A stretch of DNA of 64,000 nucleotides from Jeotgalibacillus aurantiacus (GCF_020595125.1 NZ_JACNMS010000004.1:1-64000), one strand, 5' to 3'; counted from the first letter of the stretch, positions 44,615 through 53,897 are shown. The notes: a model not told the origin generated them from the letters alone. Translations and numbers: made by a program.

Positions 44615-44740
44615 TTGGTCACTTTTGGGCTTTGTTTGGTCACTTGCTGATGTTCTTTGGACACATTTCGACCGAACTTGGTCACTTTGCCGTATTACTT
44701 AGTCACCTTTCACCGGAACTTGGACACTTTAGTGAAAATC
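44615..44740. repeat. 21-nt-period degenerate tandem repeat, TTGGTCAC type
   Basis: TTGGTCAC or a close variant starts at 44615, 44636, 44657, 44678, 44699 and 44720, exactly 21 nt apart six times. The other 13 positions vary freely. It is located between the convergent flavoprotein and cysteine synthase genes. Confidence 0.82.
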
Positions 44741-44783
44741 TCTTTTCTGAAACCCGATTGGTTTATGTATTAACGCTAAAAAA

Positions 44784-44820
44784 GGGTCGGATGCCTCTAG
44801 ACTTCTACGGCATCCGACCC
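44784..44820. terminator. bidirectional terminator, minimal form of the palindromic element
   Basis: Perfect 12-bp arms GGGTCGGATGCC (44784-44795) and GGCATCCGACCC (44809-44820). The loop CTCTAGACTTCTACGG includes the TAGACTTCT-GCGG motif found at the left end of full-size repeat elements. It ends the cysteine synthase transcript. Confidence 0.8.
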
Positions 44821-44830
44821 GGTTATTATA

Positions 44831-45766
44831 TTACTCCTCAAATCTAAAAACATCACTCGATAAATAACGTTCCCCTGTATCACAGGCAATAAAGATCACG
44901 ATGGAATCCTCCGGCAGTGTCTCAGCCACCTTCAAAGCGGCATAGCAGGCAGCACCTGATGACGGACCGACAAGGATCCCTTCCTCGCGCGCAAGTCTGC
45001 GTGTGATGTCATAAGCATCATCATCTTCAATTTTATGAATTTCATCATAAACATCCTGATTTAAAATATCAGGAATAAATCCCGGGCTTGTGCCGACCAG
45101 TTTATGTTTTCCGGGTTTTCCTCCTGAAAGGACCGGTGATCCGGCAGGCTCAACGACGTGTACCTGGACGCTGTCGTATTTTTCTTTTAATGTTTCGCCA
45201 GTACCTGTAATCGTTCCGCCGGTTCCAGCTGTTGCGACAAAGGCACCAAGCGGTTTTCCGATCTGTTCAACAGCTTCAATGATTTCGAGTGCTGTTGATG
45301 TTCGGTGCGCATCGGGGTTTGCGAAGTTTTCAAACTGCATTGGGACAAAGCTTCCTTCAATTTGCCCGGCCAGTTCATTCGCTTTTTTAATCGCGCCCGG
45401 CATTTTCTCGTCACCCGGCGTTAATACGACTTCTGCCCCGTAAGCTTTCAGCAGGTTAATGCGTTCAGCGGTCATCGTATCAGGCATGACAAGGATGGAA
45501 CGGTAGCCTCTTGCGGCAGCATTCATGGCAATTCCGATTCCTGTATTTCCGCTTGTCGGCTCAATAATGGTAGAGCCGGGCTTTAACATTCCTGATTTTT
45601 CAGCTTCAACAATCATATTAAATGCAGCGCGGTCTTTTACACTTTTGCTTGGATTGTAAAATTCAAGCTTTGCATAGACCGTTGCGCCTTTTTCAGGCTG
45701 CAGCCTGTTTAGTTTAACAAATGGAGTATCTCCAATTAATTCAGCGATATTATTTACAACTCTCAT
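44831..45766 (-). CDS. cysK: O-acetylserine sulfhydrylase (cysteine synthase)
   Basis: About 311 residues, PLP-dependent fold-type II enzyme. The PLP Lys is in NPSKSVKDRAAFNMI (about residues 38-52). SGNTGIG binds the substrate carboxylate, TAGTGGTITGTG holds the phosphate, and VGPSSGAACYA is near the C-terminus. The start at 45766 is chosen for the family N-terminus (RVVNNIAELIGDTPFVKL) and AAAGGA spacing; the frame runs 21 codons further up. B. subtilis has a paralogue (ytkP) that this may correspond to. Monocistronic. Confidence 0.93.
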   Translation of the reverse strand: MRVVNNIAELIGDTPFVKLNRLQPEKGATVYAKLEFYNPSKSVKDRAAFNMIVEAEKSGMLKPGSTIIEPTSGNTGIGIAMNAAARGYRSILVMPDTMTAERINLLKAYGAEVVLTPGDEKMPGAIKKANELAGQIEGSFVPMQFENFANPDAHRTSTALEIIEAVEQIGKPLGAFVATAGTGGTITGTGETLKEKYDSVQVHVVEPAGSPVLSGGKPGKHKLVGTSPGFIPDILNQDVYDEIHKIEDDDAYDITRRLAREEGILVGPSSGAACYAALKVAETLPEDSIVIFIACDTGERYLSSDVFRFEE

Positions 45767-45919
45767 CACGGTCATCCTTTCAACTGCACGTTGTGGTTTT
45801 ATTCTACATTTAACGTCAGCGGGATTCAATGATCAGGCATTCATCATGATTGCTATTCCTTCCGGGTTGATCGTTGTATAATAACGGTAATGATCAAGGT
45901 GAAGAGTGGTAAAATAAAC

Positions 45920-45943
45920 TGTCCGCAAAGATCGGACTTTTTT
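45920..45943 (+). terminator. small hairpin with T run upstream of thpR
   Basis: TGTCCG pairs CGGAC with a 7-nt loop and TTTTTT, between cysK and thpR. With no gene before it on this strand it could be an attenuator; the leader is short and this is uncertain. Confidence 0.5.
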
Positions 45944-45996
45944 GCCGATAATAAAAGGAAAGAGCGTTGCAGCAAATGAGAATGGAGCGTGTATGC

Positions 45997-46554
45997 ATGG
46001 AGCCTCATTATTTTCTGGCAGTCAGCCTGACGCAACCTGCAGAGGAGCATCTCGCTTTACAGCAGGAGCAATGGAAGAAAATATACGCATTTAAAAAATG
46101 GACCCACCCTGAGGATTTTCATCTTACACTGAGCTTTCTCGGGTCTGCTGATTCAAGCTTTCTTGAGCAGTTTAAAACCTGTTTACAGGAAAAATTGCCG
46201 GTTCATCACTCATTTGAAGTTGAAGTACGGGAAGTGGGTACTTTCGGACATTCGCTTAAGCCCAGGATTTTATGGGCAGGACCTGAAGCTTCTGACTCGC
46301 TTGAGCAGCTGTATGAGGATGTGCAGCTGTGTCTTGAAGAGGCCGGAAGAAAACGTGAAAACAGGCCGTTCAGGCCCCATATTACGGTGGCAAAGAAATG
46401 GGATCATCAGGAACCGATTGCCCTTAAGCAGGATCTTTTGCCATTTATACTCGAGGTGAAAGACATTGTTTTATATCAGATCTTCCCTGAGAAAACGCCA
46501 AAATATAAAGGGGTTTGGACATATGAACTTACGAGTAAAGAAGGAGGAGATTAA
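45997..46554 (+). CDS. thpR: RNA 2',3'-cyclic phosphodiesterase (2H family)
   Basis: About 185 residues. The two HxTx motifs of the 2H phosphoesterase fold are FHLTLSFLG (about residue 45) and RPHITVAKK (about 127). It corresponds to B. subtilis YtlP and the 2'-5' RNA ligase-like ThpR family. ATG 45997 has GGAG about 9 nt upstream and gives the family start EPHYFLAVSL; the frame stays open to a TTG at 45967. The stop abuts the ytlQ start, so the unit is thpR-ytlQ-ytlR. Confidence 0.9.
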   Translation: MEPHYFLAVSLTQPAEEHLALQQEQWKKIYAFKKWTHPEDFHLTLSFLGSADSSFLEQFKTCLQEKLPVHHSFEVEVREVGTFGHSLKPRILWAGPEASDSLEQLYEDVQLCLEEAGRKRENRPFRPHITVAKKWDHQEPIALKQDLLPFILEVKDIVLYQIFPEKTPKYKGVWTYELTSKEGGD

Positions 46555-47538
46555 GTGGCTCAGCTGATTAAGCTTCAGGATTACGTATCAAGATATGAAA
46601 GAGATATGATCCGCTATCCTTCACAGTACGTTAGGTTGAAAAAACAGCAGTGGAACAAGCTGAAGGAACAATGGGAAGACGGCGGGATTTTTTTAAACGA
46701 AGATGAATTCAATCAGTTCAAAGAAGAGGTTGAGGGCAAAAGTACGCTGTTTGACCGCTTCAAGAAGATATGGGTGAAAAATGAATCTCATGAGGAAGTG
46801 GAGGGGGAGCCTGCACCTGAGGATGATGATTCCTTCCGTTTTGAGCCTTCTGTCTATTACCGCCCAGAAACGATCGAGGACCTGAAGCACCTTTATCTCG
46901 ATCAGCTGTTTCATTTTCAGTTAAAATGGGCGAGCTCCACCTTAACTGAAAAATCATACATAGATGCGAAATATACAAGAGATGAAAAGCTGAAATTCTT
47001 TTTACAGCGCTTCCCTGATACGTTTTTACTGATGTATGAACCGGTTATGCTGTTGAAAAAAGCACCGGTTGAACTGGAGGTTCTGTTATTTACCCCGACG
47101 GATCTGTGGTGTATCTCTATTCTTGAGGAGGCGAATGATGCCGTATTTGTCGGATCAATGGACCGATTCTGGAAAGTGAAGCATGGTGATAAGGAGCGCT
47201 CATTGCTCAGTCCGATGCTGTCATTAGACCGGACAGAATCTATTATTAAAACGATTTTTGCCAAAGCAGAAGTAGACTTTTCAGTTAAGAAAGCTATCAT
47301 GTCAAGAAACGGTTATCTTGATTTCCCTGATGTACCTTATGGCTATCGTCTTCTTGATAAACGAACCGTCAACCAGTGGCATGAAGCCCAGAAAAACATG
47401 GGTTCTCCATTTAAGCACATGCAGATGAAAGCAGCAAAAGCGCTGGTCGACTTTACACAGACAACCTCTGTCAGAAGAATGCAGTGGAGTGAGTCAGAAC
47501 AGGATGAAAACGACCTGCTGATGGATCCGGAAGAATGA
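46555..47538 (+). CDS. ytlQ: YtlQ-like conserved protein of unknown function
   Basis: 327 residues, starting at GTG directly after thpR. It begins AQLIKLQDYVSRYERDMIRYPSQ, has an acidic linker (HEEVEGEPAPEDDDS) near residue 80, and a C-terminal half with FLQRFPDTFLLMYEPVML and DLWCISILEE. No membrane segment. The strand-rich central part could be nuclease-like (NERD-type proteins look similar), but I cannot support a catalytic core. Named by position between ytlP and ytlR homologues. Confidence 0.78.
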   Translation: MAQLIKLQDYVSRYERDMIRYPSQYVRLKKQQWNKLKEQWEDGGIFLNEDEFNQFKEEVEGKSTLFDRFKKIWVKNESHEEVEGEPAPEDDDSFRFEPSVYYRPETIEDLKHLYLDQLFHFQLKWASSTLTEKSYIDAKYTRDEKLKFFLQRFPDTFLLMYEPVMLLKKAPVELEVLLFTPTDLWCISILEEANDAVFVGSMDRFWKVKHGDKERSLLSPMLSLDRTESIIKTIFAKAEVDFSVKKAIMSRNGYLDFPDVPYGYRLLDKRTVNQWHEAQKNMGSPFKHMQMKAAKALVDFTQTTSVRRMQWSESEQDENDLLMDPEE

Positions 47539-48473
47539 AAACGATCTTTGTTTTAAATCCACAGGCAGGTGGAGGAAAGGCGGGTCCTGCTTTTCTGGAG
47601 GTGCTTAACCGCTATCAGAATGAGTCTGTCGAAATCTGGGTGACTACATCAGCTGGAGACGCCAGGAAACGGACAGAAGCCTGGTGCCGTTTGAACCGGG
47701 AGACTGAAGTGCTTTTTGCCGTGATGGGCGGAGACGGGACGATGAATGAGGTTTTTGACGGGTCATCCATACATAACGAGGCTTACTTTACCTCTGTTCT
47801 AGCAGGATCGGGAAATGATTTTGCGAGATATTTCAGTGGGGTACCTCTTTCTGAAACGGGGATCAAGAGAATCATAGAGTGGGATGAAACGTCAACGTCC
47901 CATGAATCGATTGCATTTCAGGCTAATGAAAACGGGTATGCGGTCAGCAATCTCGGTGCGGGTTTTGATGCTGAAGTAGCCTGGCTTGCCAATCGGTCAA
48001 AGCTGAAAAAACAGCTGAACCGGCTTTCGCTAGGGAAGCTAGTCTATGTCGTATTTTTAATCCGTTGTCTGTTTACATTTAAGCCATTTACATTGAAAGC
48101 GAAACTTGATGGACAGCCTTTCTCATTTGAAAAAGTCTGGTTCGTCACGATTTCCAATCAGCCTTACTTTGGTGGAGGGATGCGGATTGCACCGAAGGCA
48201 GATTCCATGGATGGGGAGCTTGACGTGACCATTGTTCACGGTCTGTCAGTCATCAAATTTCTAACGGTGTTTTTGAGTGTTTTCAAAGGCGAACATATCC
48301 GTTTTAAAGAAGTACATACAGCAAAAGTGAAGAGAATTGAACTGACTCCCTCCCATTATGTACGTCTTCATGCAGATGGTGAGGATAAAGGGAAAATTGG
48401 ACCGGATGCCAAGCTTTTCGCACAGGTGGCTGCAAAAACGTTGAAAATAGCGGATTTCAGAGATGGGTCTTGA
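47535..48473 (+). CDS. ytlR: diacylglycerol kinase-family lipid kinase YtlR
   Basis: 312 residues of the DAGK catalytic family. Motifs are NPQAGGGKAGPAF at the start, VMGGDGTMNEVFDG (the GGDGT nucleotide site, about residue 63) and VLAGSGNDFARYF. The C-terminal beta domain has GGGMRIAPKADSMDGELDV. It phosphorylates a lipid or sphingosine-like alcohol; which one is unknown. It overlaps ytlQ by ATGA. Confidence 0.93.
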   Translation: MKTIFVLNPQAGGGKAGPAFLEVLNRYQNESVEIWVTTSAGDARKRTEAWCRLNRETEVLFAVMGGDGTMNEVFDGSSIHNEAYFTSVLAGSGNDFARYFSGVPLSETGIKRIIEWDETSTSHESIAFQANENGYAVSNLGAGFDAEVAWLANRSKLKKQLNRLSLGKLVYVVFLIRCLFTFKPFTLKAKLDGQPFSFEKVWFVTISNQPYFGGGMRIAPKADSMDGELDVTIVHGLSVIKFLTVFLSVFKGEHIRFKEVHTAKVKRIELTPSHYVRLHADGEDKGKIGPDAKLFAQVAAKTLKIADFRDGS

Positions 48474-48506
48474 CGAAACCCATCAATTAACGATAAAATC
48501 TGCATA

Positions 48507-48545
48507 AGATAGCTATTGTTTATGTAAGCAGCAGCTATCTTTTTC
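48507..48545 (+). terminator. terminator after ytlR
   Basis: AGATAGCT pairs AGCTATCT around a long loop, followed by TTTTT. Confidence 0.7.
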
Positions 48546-48596
48546 TGTTCTGTAAAACGAGTAAAAGAAATGACTCAACATTAGTAGGTGAGTGAA

Positions 48597-49400
48597 TTGG
48601 AACATCTGTTTGATCAGGAATGGGAGATTATGTCCGCTGGTGGAGCGTCGGGTGAAGCTTTTTTCGCACGCTATCACGAGCAGAAGTTATTTCTTAAGCG
48701 CAATTCATCCCCTTTTCTTGCCGTGTTATCTGCTGAAGGAATTGTTCCCCGGCTGAAATGGACAAAGAGGCTTGAAAATGGCGATGTCATTACGGCTCAG
48801 CATTGGCTAAACGGCCGTGAGTTAAAAGCGCAGGAGATGAATGGTCCCCGTATCGCAAAAATGCTGAAAAAAATTCATAGCTCCAAGCCGTTAACCTCTA
48901 TGCTGCGTCGTTTAGGAAAAGAACCGTATGCCCCTTCTTTAATGCTTGAAGAGGTGGTATCCACACTGGACACGGAATTAACGTTTTTAAAGCCGGTCAG
49001 GGAAGCACTCGACTTTTTAAACCGGCACATAGATGATCTAACAACGGAGAATTTTGCTGTTTGTCACGGAGATGTCAACCACAATAACTGGCTGCTCTCT
49101 GAAATTGACGAACTGTTTTTGATTGACTGGGATGGTGCGATGCTTGCAGATCCTGCAGTCGATGTTGGAATGCTGCTATACTGGTATGTGCCCGAAGTTG
49201 AATGGGCAGATTGGATGGCTGACTACGGAGAAGAACTGACAGATGAATTCCGTCTTCGTATGAAATGGTATGTCGTATGCCAGGCCCTCATTATGCTCCA
49301 GTGGCAAAAAGATAAAGGCCGGCTTCATGACGTCACGAAATGGATGAATTTCCTACAGCGCTGTTTCCAGACAGCCTGGGTTCATGAAAATAAAAAATAG
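48597..49400 (+). CDS. ytmP: aminoglycoside phosphotransferase/choline kinase-like protein YtmP
   Basis: About 267 residues. The kinase-like core has the Brenner motif CHGDVNHNNWLLS (about residues 157-169) and the metal Asp in LIDWDGAMLADPAVDVG. The N-terminal lobe has KLFLKRNSSPFLAVLSAEGI. No substrate is established; aminoglycoside resistance should not be inferred. TTG 48597 with AGGTG 6 nt upstream gives the family N-terminus (EHLFDQEWEI). It is 100 nt before trmB. Confidence 0.88.
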   Translation: MEHLFDQEWEIMSAGGASGEAFFARYHEQKLFLKRNSSPFLAVLSAEGIVPRLKWTKRLENGDVITAQHWLNGRELKAQEMNGPRIAKMLKKIHSSKPLTSMLRRLGKEPYAPSLMLEEVVSTLDTELTFLKPVREALDFLNRHIDDLTTENFAVCHGDVNHNNWLLSEIDELFLIDWDGAMLADPAVDVGMLLYWYVPEVEWADWMADYGEELTDEFRLRMKWYVVCQALIMLQWQKDKGRLHDVTKWMNFLQRCFQTAWVHENKK

Positions 49401-49501
49401 CCTGGTGCCTTTCTGGGAAACTGGAAATCATCAAGGCTATTTTTTATGCACAGCTTTTTATAAAAAAATGCTGAAATCAGCAATTGGATAAGGAGAAAGC
49501 A

Positions 49502-50143
49502 ATGAGAACACGTAATAAACCATGGGCAAAAGACCGTTTAGATGAATTTCCTTCTATTGTTCCGGCTATTCCTCAGGAACACAAAGGAAAATGGAATGCC
49601 GTTTTTGGTAACGACAATCCGATCCATATCGAGGTTGGTATGGGGAAAGGCCAATTCATTACAGGAATGGCCGTGCAAAATCCGGACGTCAACTATATCG
49701 GCATTGAGCTGTCTGAAAGTGTTGCGGTTGTGGCATTGGACAAAATGATTGAAGCTGATGTGCCAAACGTAAAGCTTCTGACGATCAACGCTGAAATCCT
49801 GGCTGACGTATTTGAGCCGGGTGAGGTTGACCGAGTGTATCTTAACTTTTCAGATCCATGGCCAAAAACCCGTCATGAGAAACGCCGTCTGACATTTAAG
49901 AAGTTTCTTGATTTGTATAAAACGGTGCTTCCTGAAAATGGAGAGATTCATTTTAAGACAGATAATCGCGGACTATTTGAGTATTCGCTTTGGAGTTTTT
50001 CGCAGTATGGCATGCTGCTCAAATATGTAAGTCTGGATCTTCATAAGAGTGATTTTGAGGGTAATATTATGACAGAGTATGAAGAGAAGTTTTCGGCTAA
50101 AGGTCAGCCGATTTACCGTTGTGAAGTGCAGTATCAAGAATAA
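49502..50143 (+). CDS. trmB: tRNA (guanine-N7-)-methyltransferase
   Basis: About 213 residues. SAM site [12 protein letters not shown] (about residues 44-55), then the TrmB signature [17 protein letters not shown] (about 118-134). It makes m7G46 in tRNAs, several of which are encoded at the left end of the window. ATG 49502 with AAGGAGA upstream is clear. Single gene, followed within 7 nt by a repeat element. Confidence 0.96.
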   Translation: MRTRNKPWAKDRLDEFPSIVPAIPQEHKGKWNAVFGNDNPIHIEVGMGKGQFITGMAVQNPDVNYIGIELSESVAVVALDKMIEADVPNVKLLTINAEILADVFEPGEVDRVYLNFSDPWPKTRHEKRRLTFKKFLDLYKTVLPENGEIHFKTDNRGLFEYSLWSFSQYGMLLKYVSLDLHKSDFEGNIMTEYEEKFSAKGQPIYRCEVQYQE

Positions 50144-50149
50144 AGAACC

Positions 50150-50264
50150 GGGCCGGACTCATCCTTCGCTTTCCGCGGCCGCGCGGTGAGCCAACTTGCG
50201 CTTCGCGCTACGTTGTCTCACCTGTCGCTTTTCTGCCGCAGGAGTCTACGGATGAGTCCGGCCC
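50150..50264 (-). repeat. palindromic intergenic element
   Basis: Perfect 15-bp arms GGGCCGGACTCATCC (50150-50164) and GGATGAGTCCGGCCC (50250-50264), full reverse-orientation core. It starts 7 nt after the trmB stop and may end that transcript. Confidence 0.93.
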
Positions 50265-50310
50265 TTTGGTTTGTATAAAACCTCATTCTTTTTTTATATA
50301 TAGAGAAAAA

Positions 50311-50366
50311 ATCGGGCTCGACTAATCCCTCGCTTCCATCATAGGAGTGTACGGGTGAGTCGGGTT
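50311..50366 (-). repeat. short decayed palindromic element
   Basis: ATCGGGCTCGACTAATCCCT and ACGGGTGAGTCGGGTT flank CGCTTCCATCATAGGAGTGT. Both ends of the family are recognisable while the central core is deleted. Confidence 0.7.
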
Positions 50367-50451
50367 ATTTATATATGAGCAACTGAGCAAGCGCTCATTT
50401 TTCATACTGTTTATGTTAAAATGAAAACGTATACATAAGGAGGGGATGGAG

Positions 50452-51306
50452 TTGGATTCTTTTACTTTTGGTGATTGGACTTTGTATTGGCTTGATGGGG
50501 GTATTACAAACATGGACGGAGGTGCGATGTTTGGGGTTGTGCCAAAGCCGCTTTGGTCACGAAAATACCCGGTTAATGAGCTTAATCAGATCGAGCTTGT
50601 GACAGAGCCGTTACTGATCCGAACAGGTGAACGGAATCTGCTGATTGATTCAGGCGTCGGATACGGTAAGCTCGATGACAAGAAAAAAAGGAATTACGGG
50701 GTTACCAGGGAAGCTGCTTTGGATCAATCATTGAAGGAGCTGGGGCTTACGCTTGAGGATATTGATACGGTTTTAATGACACATATGCATTTTGATCATG
50801 CAGGCGGTTTAACCGGCATTACTGATGGTCACCTGAATTCAGTGTTCCCGAATGCGGATATTTACACATCAGAGATAGAATGGAATGAATTGAGAAATCC
50901 GAATATTAGATCACGTAATACATATTGGAAAGAAAACTGGGAGCCGGTTCAGGATCAGGTGAAAACTTTTGAAAAAGAGATAGAGATTTTGACCGGCATC
51001 AAAATGATCCATACAGGCGGACACAGTGACGGACACTCCATCGTTGTTCTTGAACAGCAGGGAGAAACCATTGTTCATATGGCTGATCTCATGCCAACCC
51101 ACGCCCACCAGAACCCTTTATGGGTGCTTGCCTATGACGATTACCCAATGACCAGCGTCTTCGCTAAAGAACACTGGGTGAAAAAAGGACTGGCAGAAGG
51201 CTGGTGGTTCAGCTTCTACCACGACGCCATCTACCGCATGATCAAATGGGATCCATCAGGCAAAGAAGTAGCAGACTCCCTAAAAAGGACTGCTTTCAAG
51301 GATTAA
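50452..51306 (+). CDS. ytnP: metallo-beta-lactamase-fold hydrolase YtnP
   Basis: About 284 residues. The zinc motif [13 protein letters not shown] (about residues 109-121) is intact, with later His at GGHSDGHS and an Asp in ADLMPTH. The N-terminal [14 protein letters not shown] block matches B. subtilis YtnP, described as a lactonase-type quorum-quenching enzyme. Whether this protein acts on a lactone is not shown here. TTG 50452 is preferred, since AAGGAGG lies 8 nt upstream and the ATG at 50446 is only 2 nt away. Confidence 0.9.
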   Translation: MDSFTFGDWTLYWLDGGITNMDGGAMFGVVPKPLWSRKYPVNELNQIELVTEPLLIRTGERNLLIDSGVGYGKLDDKKKRNYGVTREAALDQSLKELGLTLEDIDTVLMTHMHFDHAGGLTGITDGHLNSVFPNADIYTSEIEWNELRNPNIRSRNTYWKENWEPVQDQVKTFEKEIEILTGIKMIHTGGHSDGHSIVVLEQQGETIVHMADLMPTHAHQNPLWVLAYDDYPMTSVFAKEHWVKKGLAEGWWFSFYHDAIYRMIKWDPSGKEVADSLKRTAFKD

Positions 51307-51380
51307 TAGATCTTTTTAACAAATAGACTGAACAGCGCGCTTTGTTCTTATTGTTTTTTTTTCTGGAAATAATAATCAGA

Positions 51381-51493
51381 GGGACGGGTCGCATCCGAAG
51401 ACTCCTATGGCGGAAAGGGACAGGTGAACCCATTGTGCGCAGCACAAGAGGTTCACCGCCCGGCCATGGAAAGCGAAGGATGCGACCCGTCCC
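51381..51493 (+). repeat. palindromic intergenic element
   Basis: Perfect 16-bp arms GGGACGGGTCGCATCC (51381-51396) and GGATGCGACCCGTCCC (51478-51493), then a T run. The centre reads CAGGTGAACC...GGTTCACCGC, so the inner stem also covaries relative to GTGAGACAGC...GCTGGCTCAC copies. Confidence 0.93.
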
Positions 51494-51530
51494 GTTTTTG
51501 CTTCATAATGTTTGTTAGCGCTAATCAGGT

Positions 51531-51575
51531 GCGGGATCGCCTGGCCACGGAAAGCGCAGGATGAGTCTTAGCCCG
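51531..51575 (+). repeat. right-half fragment of the palindromic element
   Basis: ATCGCCTGGCCACGGAAAGC and GCAGGATGAGTCTTAGCCCG match only the right half of the family. It abuts the complete copy upstream and has no left partner. Confidence 0.75.
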
Positions 51576-51601
51576 TTTTTTAAGAATCTTCTCAAACTCA
51601 A

Positions 51602-51634
51602 AAAGAGACTGGAACAAACCGTTCCAGTCTCTTT
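51602..51634 (-). terminator. terminator of ytzB
   Basis: AAAGAGACTGGAAC pairs GTTCCAGTCTCTTT around AAACC; bidirectional, between convergent units. Confidence 0.92.
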
Positions 51635-51639
51635 AGCAT

Positions 51640-51954
51640 TTATGAGATCTTGTAAATATCCATCACTGTACCGGTTTTTGAGTCCGCAATAAACTCAAAC
51701 TGCTCAAGATCACTTCCCTGATGACGGGAAATGCCCCCACGGTAGACTTTATTTTTTACACCCATCACTTCATGCTCTTCAGGATTCATCTGAATCCAGG
51801 AGCCATCGATTGGGCCCTGCTTCTTAAATTGTGTTTTTACATCATTCAACACTTTGTCAGCAGATACTGAAACGGTTTGAGCAGCGCTTTTACTGATAAG
51901 AACACCTGCTGCCAGCCCAACTGCTGCACCAATTGATACATCTTTCCAGTTCAT
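51640..51954 (-). CDS. ytzB: YtzB-like small PepSY-type protein
   Basis: About 104 residues. A hydrophobic N-terminal segment (VSIGAAVGLAAGVLISKSA) may anchor or export it; the rest resembles one PepSY-like unit (LNDVKTQFKKQGPIDGSWI...EFIADSKTGTVMDIYKI). Function unknown. It lies between ytnP and ytoP as ytzB does in B. subtilis. GTG starts at 51960 and 51966 are also possible relative to GGAGG; ATG 51954 gives the usual short N-terminus. Confidence 0.82.
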   Translation of the reverse strand: MNWKDVSIGAAVGLAAGVLISKSAAQTVSVSADKVLNDVKTQFKKQGPIDGSWIQMNPEEHEVMGVKNKVYRGGISRHQGSDLEQFEFIADSKTGTVMDIYKIS

Positions 51955-52127
51955 GTTCACTTTCACCTCCGGACCGTTCTTTTATCAGTATAGCGGATCG
52001 GCTCTTTATCTGCATCTCTCTTTTCCAATTTTGACAAATTAGTTGTTCCATTGTGGCAAGAGGAGTGAAAGTTCTGTAAAATAAACGTTAGTTGTTTCGA
52101 CACACGACAGAAAGGAAGTTATACATA

Positions 52128-53201
52128 ATGAATCAGGATACATTATCTCTATTTAAAACGTTAACAGAATTACCCGGCGCACCCGGAAATGAGCATGCAA
52201 TCCGCAAGTTTATGAAACAGGAACTCTCCAAGTATTCAGATGAAATCGTTCAGGACGGTCTTGGCAGTATTTTTGGACTGAAAAAAGGACCTGAAGATGG
52301 ACCGGTTGTCATGGCGGCAGGCCACATGGATGAAGTTGGGTTCATGGTGACAGGTATTACCGAAAACGGGATGATCCGTTTCCAGACACTCGGCGGCTGG
52401 TGGAGTCAGGTTTTACTGGCACAGCGCGTTGAAATTGTGGCAGAAGATAAAAAAATCATTGGTGTGATCGGATCAATTCCACCTCATCTTTTAAGCGAAG
52501 AAAAACGGGCAAAGCCGATGGAAATAAAAAATATGCTGATTGATGTTGGGGCAGACGATAAGGCAGATGCTGAATCAATGGGCATCCGTCCAGGTCAGCA
52601 GATTGTACCGGTTTGTCCATTCACGCCTATGGAAAACAATAAAAAAATCCTAGCCAAAGCATGGGACAACCGTTATGGCTGTGGAATTTCAGTCGAGCTA
52701 CTGAAAGAGCTGAAGGATGAAAAACTGCCTAATACGCTGTACAGTGGTGCAACCGTGCAGGAGGAAGTCGGCTTGAGAGGGGCACAAACAGCTGCCAACC
52801 TGATTAAACCGGATATTTTCTTTGCCATGGATGCAAGTCCTGCCAATGATATGACAGGCGATAAAAATGAATTCGGTCAGCTCGGAAAAGGAACGCTCCT
52901 GCGTATTTTAGACCGCAGTATGGTGACACACCGCGGTATGCGTGAATTCGTTCTGGATACAGCAGAAACGAACAACATTCCGTATCAGTATTTTGTTTCT
53001 GCGGGTGGTACCGATGCAGGCCGCGTCCACATTTCGAACGAAGGGGTTCCAAGTGCGGTTGTCGGTATCTGTTCACGCTATATCCACACGGCAGCTTCCA
53101 TGATCCATATCGATGACTATGCAGCTGCAAAAGAGCTGCTCGTTAAACTCGTAAAGGCAAGTGATCGTTCAACGGTCGAATCGATCCGTCAGGGTTCATA
53201 A
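52128..53201 (+). CDS. ytoP: M42 family glutamyl aminopeptidase-like metallopeptidase YtoP
   Basis: About 357 residues, M42 two-zinc aminopeptidase. Motifs are [12 protein letters not shown] (metal His and Asp, about residue 66), AWDNRYGCG (about 184), [10 protein letters not shown] (catalytic and metal Glu, about 212) and [10 protein letters not shown]. The late [11 protein letters not shown] and [13 protein letters not shown] blocks complete the site. ATG 52128 has AAAGGAAG upstream; the frame stays open to 52092. The DUF84 gene follows at once, so they form a unit. Confidence 0.93.
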   Translation: MNQDTLSLFKTLTELPGAPGNEHAIRKFMKQELSKYSDEIVQDGLGSIFGLKKGPEDGPVVMAAGHMDEVGFMVTGITENGMIRFQTLGGWWSQVLLAQRVEIVAEDKKIIGVIGSIPPHLLSEEKRAKPMEIKNMLIDVGADDKADAESMGIRPGQQIVPVCPFTPMENNKKILAKAWDNRYGCGISVELLKELKDEKLPNTLYSGATVQEEVGLRGAQTAANLIKPDIFFAMDASPANDMTGDKNEFGQLGKGTLLRILDRSMVTHRGMREFVLDTAETNNIPYQYFVSAGGTDAGRVHISNEGVPSAVVGICSRYIHTAASMIHIDDYAAAKELLVKLVKASDRSTVESIRQGS

Positions 53202-53202
53202 A

Positions 53203-53712
53203 ATGAAAGCAGCAGTCGGTACACTGAACAAATCGAAATTAAAAGCTGTTGAAACCGCCTGGCAGATTGGTGATGTTCAAGGATTTGATATTCCCTCAGG
53301 TGTCAGTGATCAGCCATTTGGACACGAGGAAACAATCGAAGGCGCGGTGAACAGGGCAAAAGGAGCAGCAGAAAAGCTTCCCGGAGCCGTTGGTATTGGT
53401 CTTGAAGGTGGTGTAACAGAGACACCGCACGGACTTTTTATTTGTAACTGGGGAGCGCTTGTGACACCTGATGGCAGAGAGCCGTTTATCGCTGCAGGTG
53501 CGAGTTTCAGGCTGCCGGACGAACTGGCTGAACCGCTCAGACAGGGGGAAGAACTTGGTCCGCTGATGAGGACATACAGTCATAACAAAAACATCAGTCA
53601 GGAAGAAGGGGCGGTTGGTTTTTTTACAAACCACAGGATTACCCGTGATCAGATGTTTGAACATATTTTGGAGCTGCTGATTGGTCAGTGGGAGTTTTCA
53701 AAGAGAACATAA
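53203..53712 (+). CDS. DUF84 family (YjjX-like) non-canonical NTP phosphatase
   Basis: About 169 residues. VGTLNKSKLKAVETAW at the N-terminus, PFGHEETIEGAVNRAKGA and GIGLEGGVTETPHGLF fit the DUF84/YjjX inosine-xanthosine triphosphatase family, which cleans damaged purine nucleotides. The activity is inferred from family. The ATG lies 1-2 nt after the ytoP stop, so it is translationally coupled. Terminator follows. Confidence 0.88.
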   Translation: MKAAVGTLNKSKLKAVETAWQIGDVQGFDIPSGVSDQPFGHEETIEGAVNRAKGAAEKLPGAVGIGLEGGVTETPHGLFICNWGALVTPDGREPFIAAGASFRLPDELAEPLRQGEELGPLMRTYSHNKNISQEEGAVGFFTNHRITRDQMFEHILELLIGQWEFSKRT

Positions 53713-53742
53713 AAAAATCCGGCAGAAATGCCGGATTTTTTA
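53711..53742 (+). terminator. terminator after ytoP-DUF84
   Basis: AAAAAATCCGGCA pairs TGCCGGATTTTTT around GAAA. Confidence 0.92.
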
Positions 53743-53768
53743 AGTAAATGTATTATCAAAACTATGAG

Positions 53769-53890
53769 AGTTGTTTAATAACGATCTAAAGTTGTCAAAT
53801 AACCTAGGAAAGTTGTCAAATAAAGCTAAAGAGTAGTCAAATAATTCAACAGACAGCTTTGTTAAATACTCAAAAATAGTTGTCTAATTC
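53769..53890. repeat. 21-nt-period degenerate tandem repeat, AGTTGTCAAATAA type
   Basis: Motifs start at 53769, 53790, 53811, 53832 and 53853 (steps of 21), with a drifted one at 53878. AGTTGTCAAATAACC is close to the AGTGGTCAAATAACC units around the NERD gene, 18 kb away. Located between convergent DUF84 and ytoQ genes. Confidence 0.75.
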
Positions 53891-53897
53891 GTGTGTT

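Noticed and set aside
44615-44740. CRISPR array
   Set aside because: The period is too short (21 nt), only about 8 nt recur, there are no separable spacers of constant length and no cas genes in the window.
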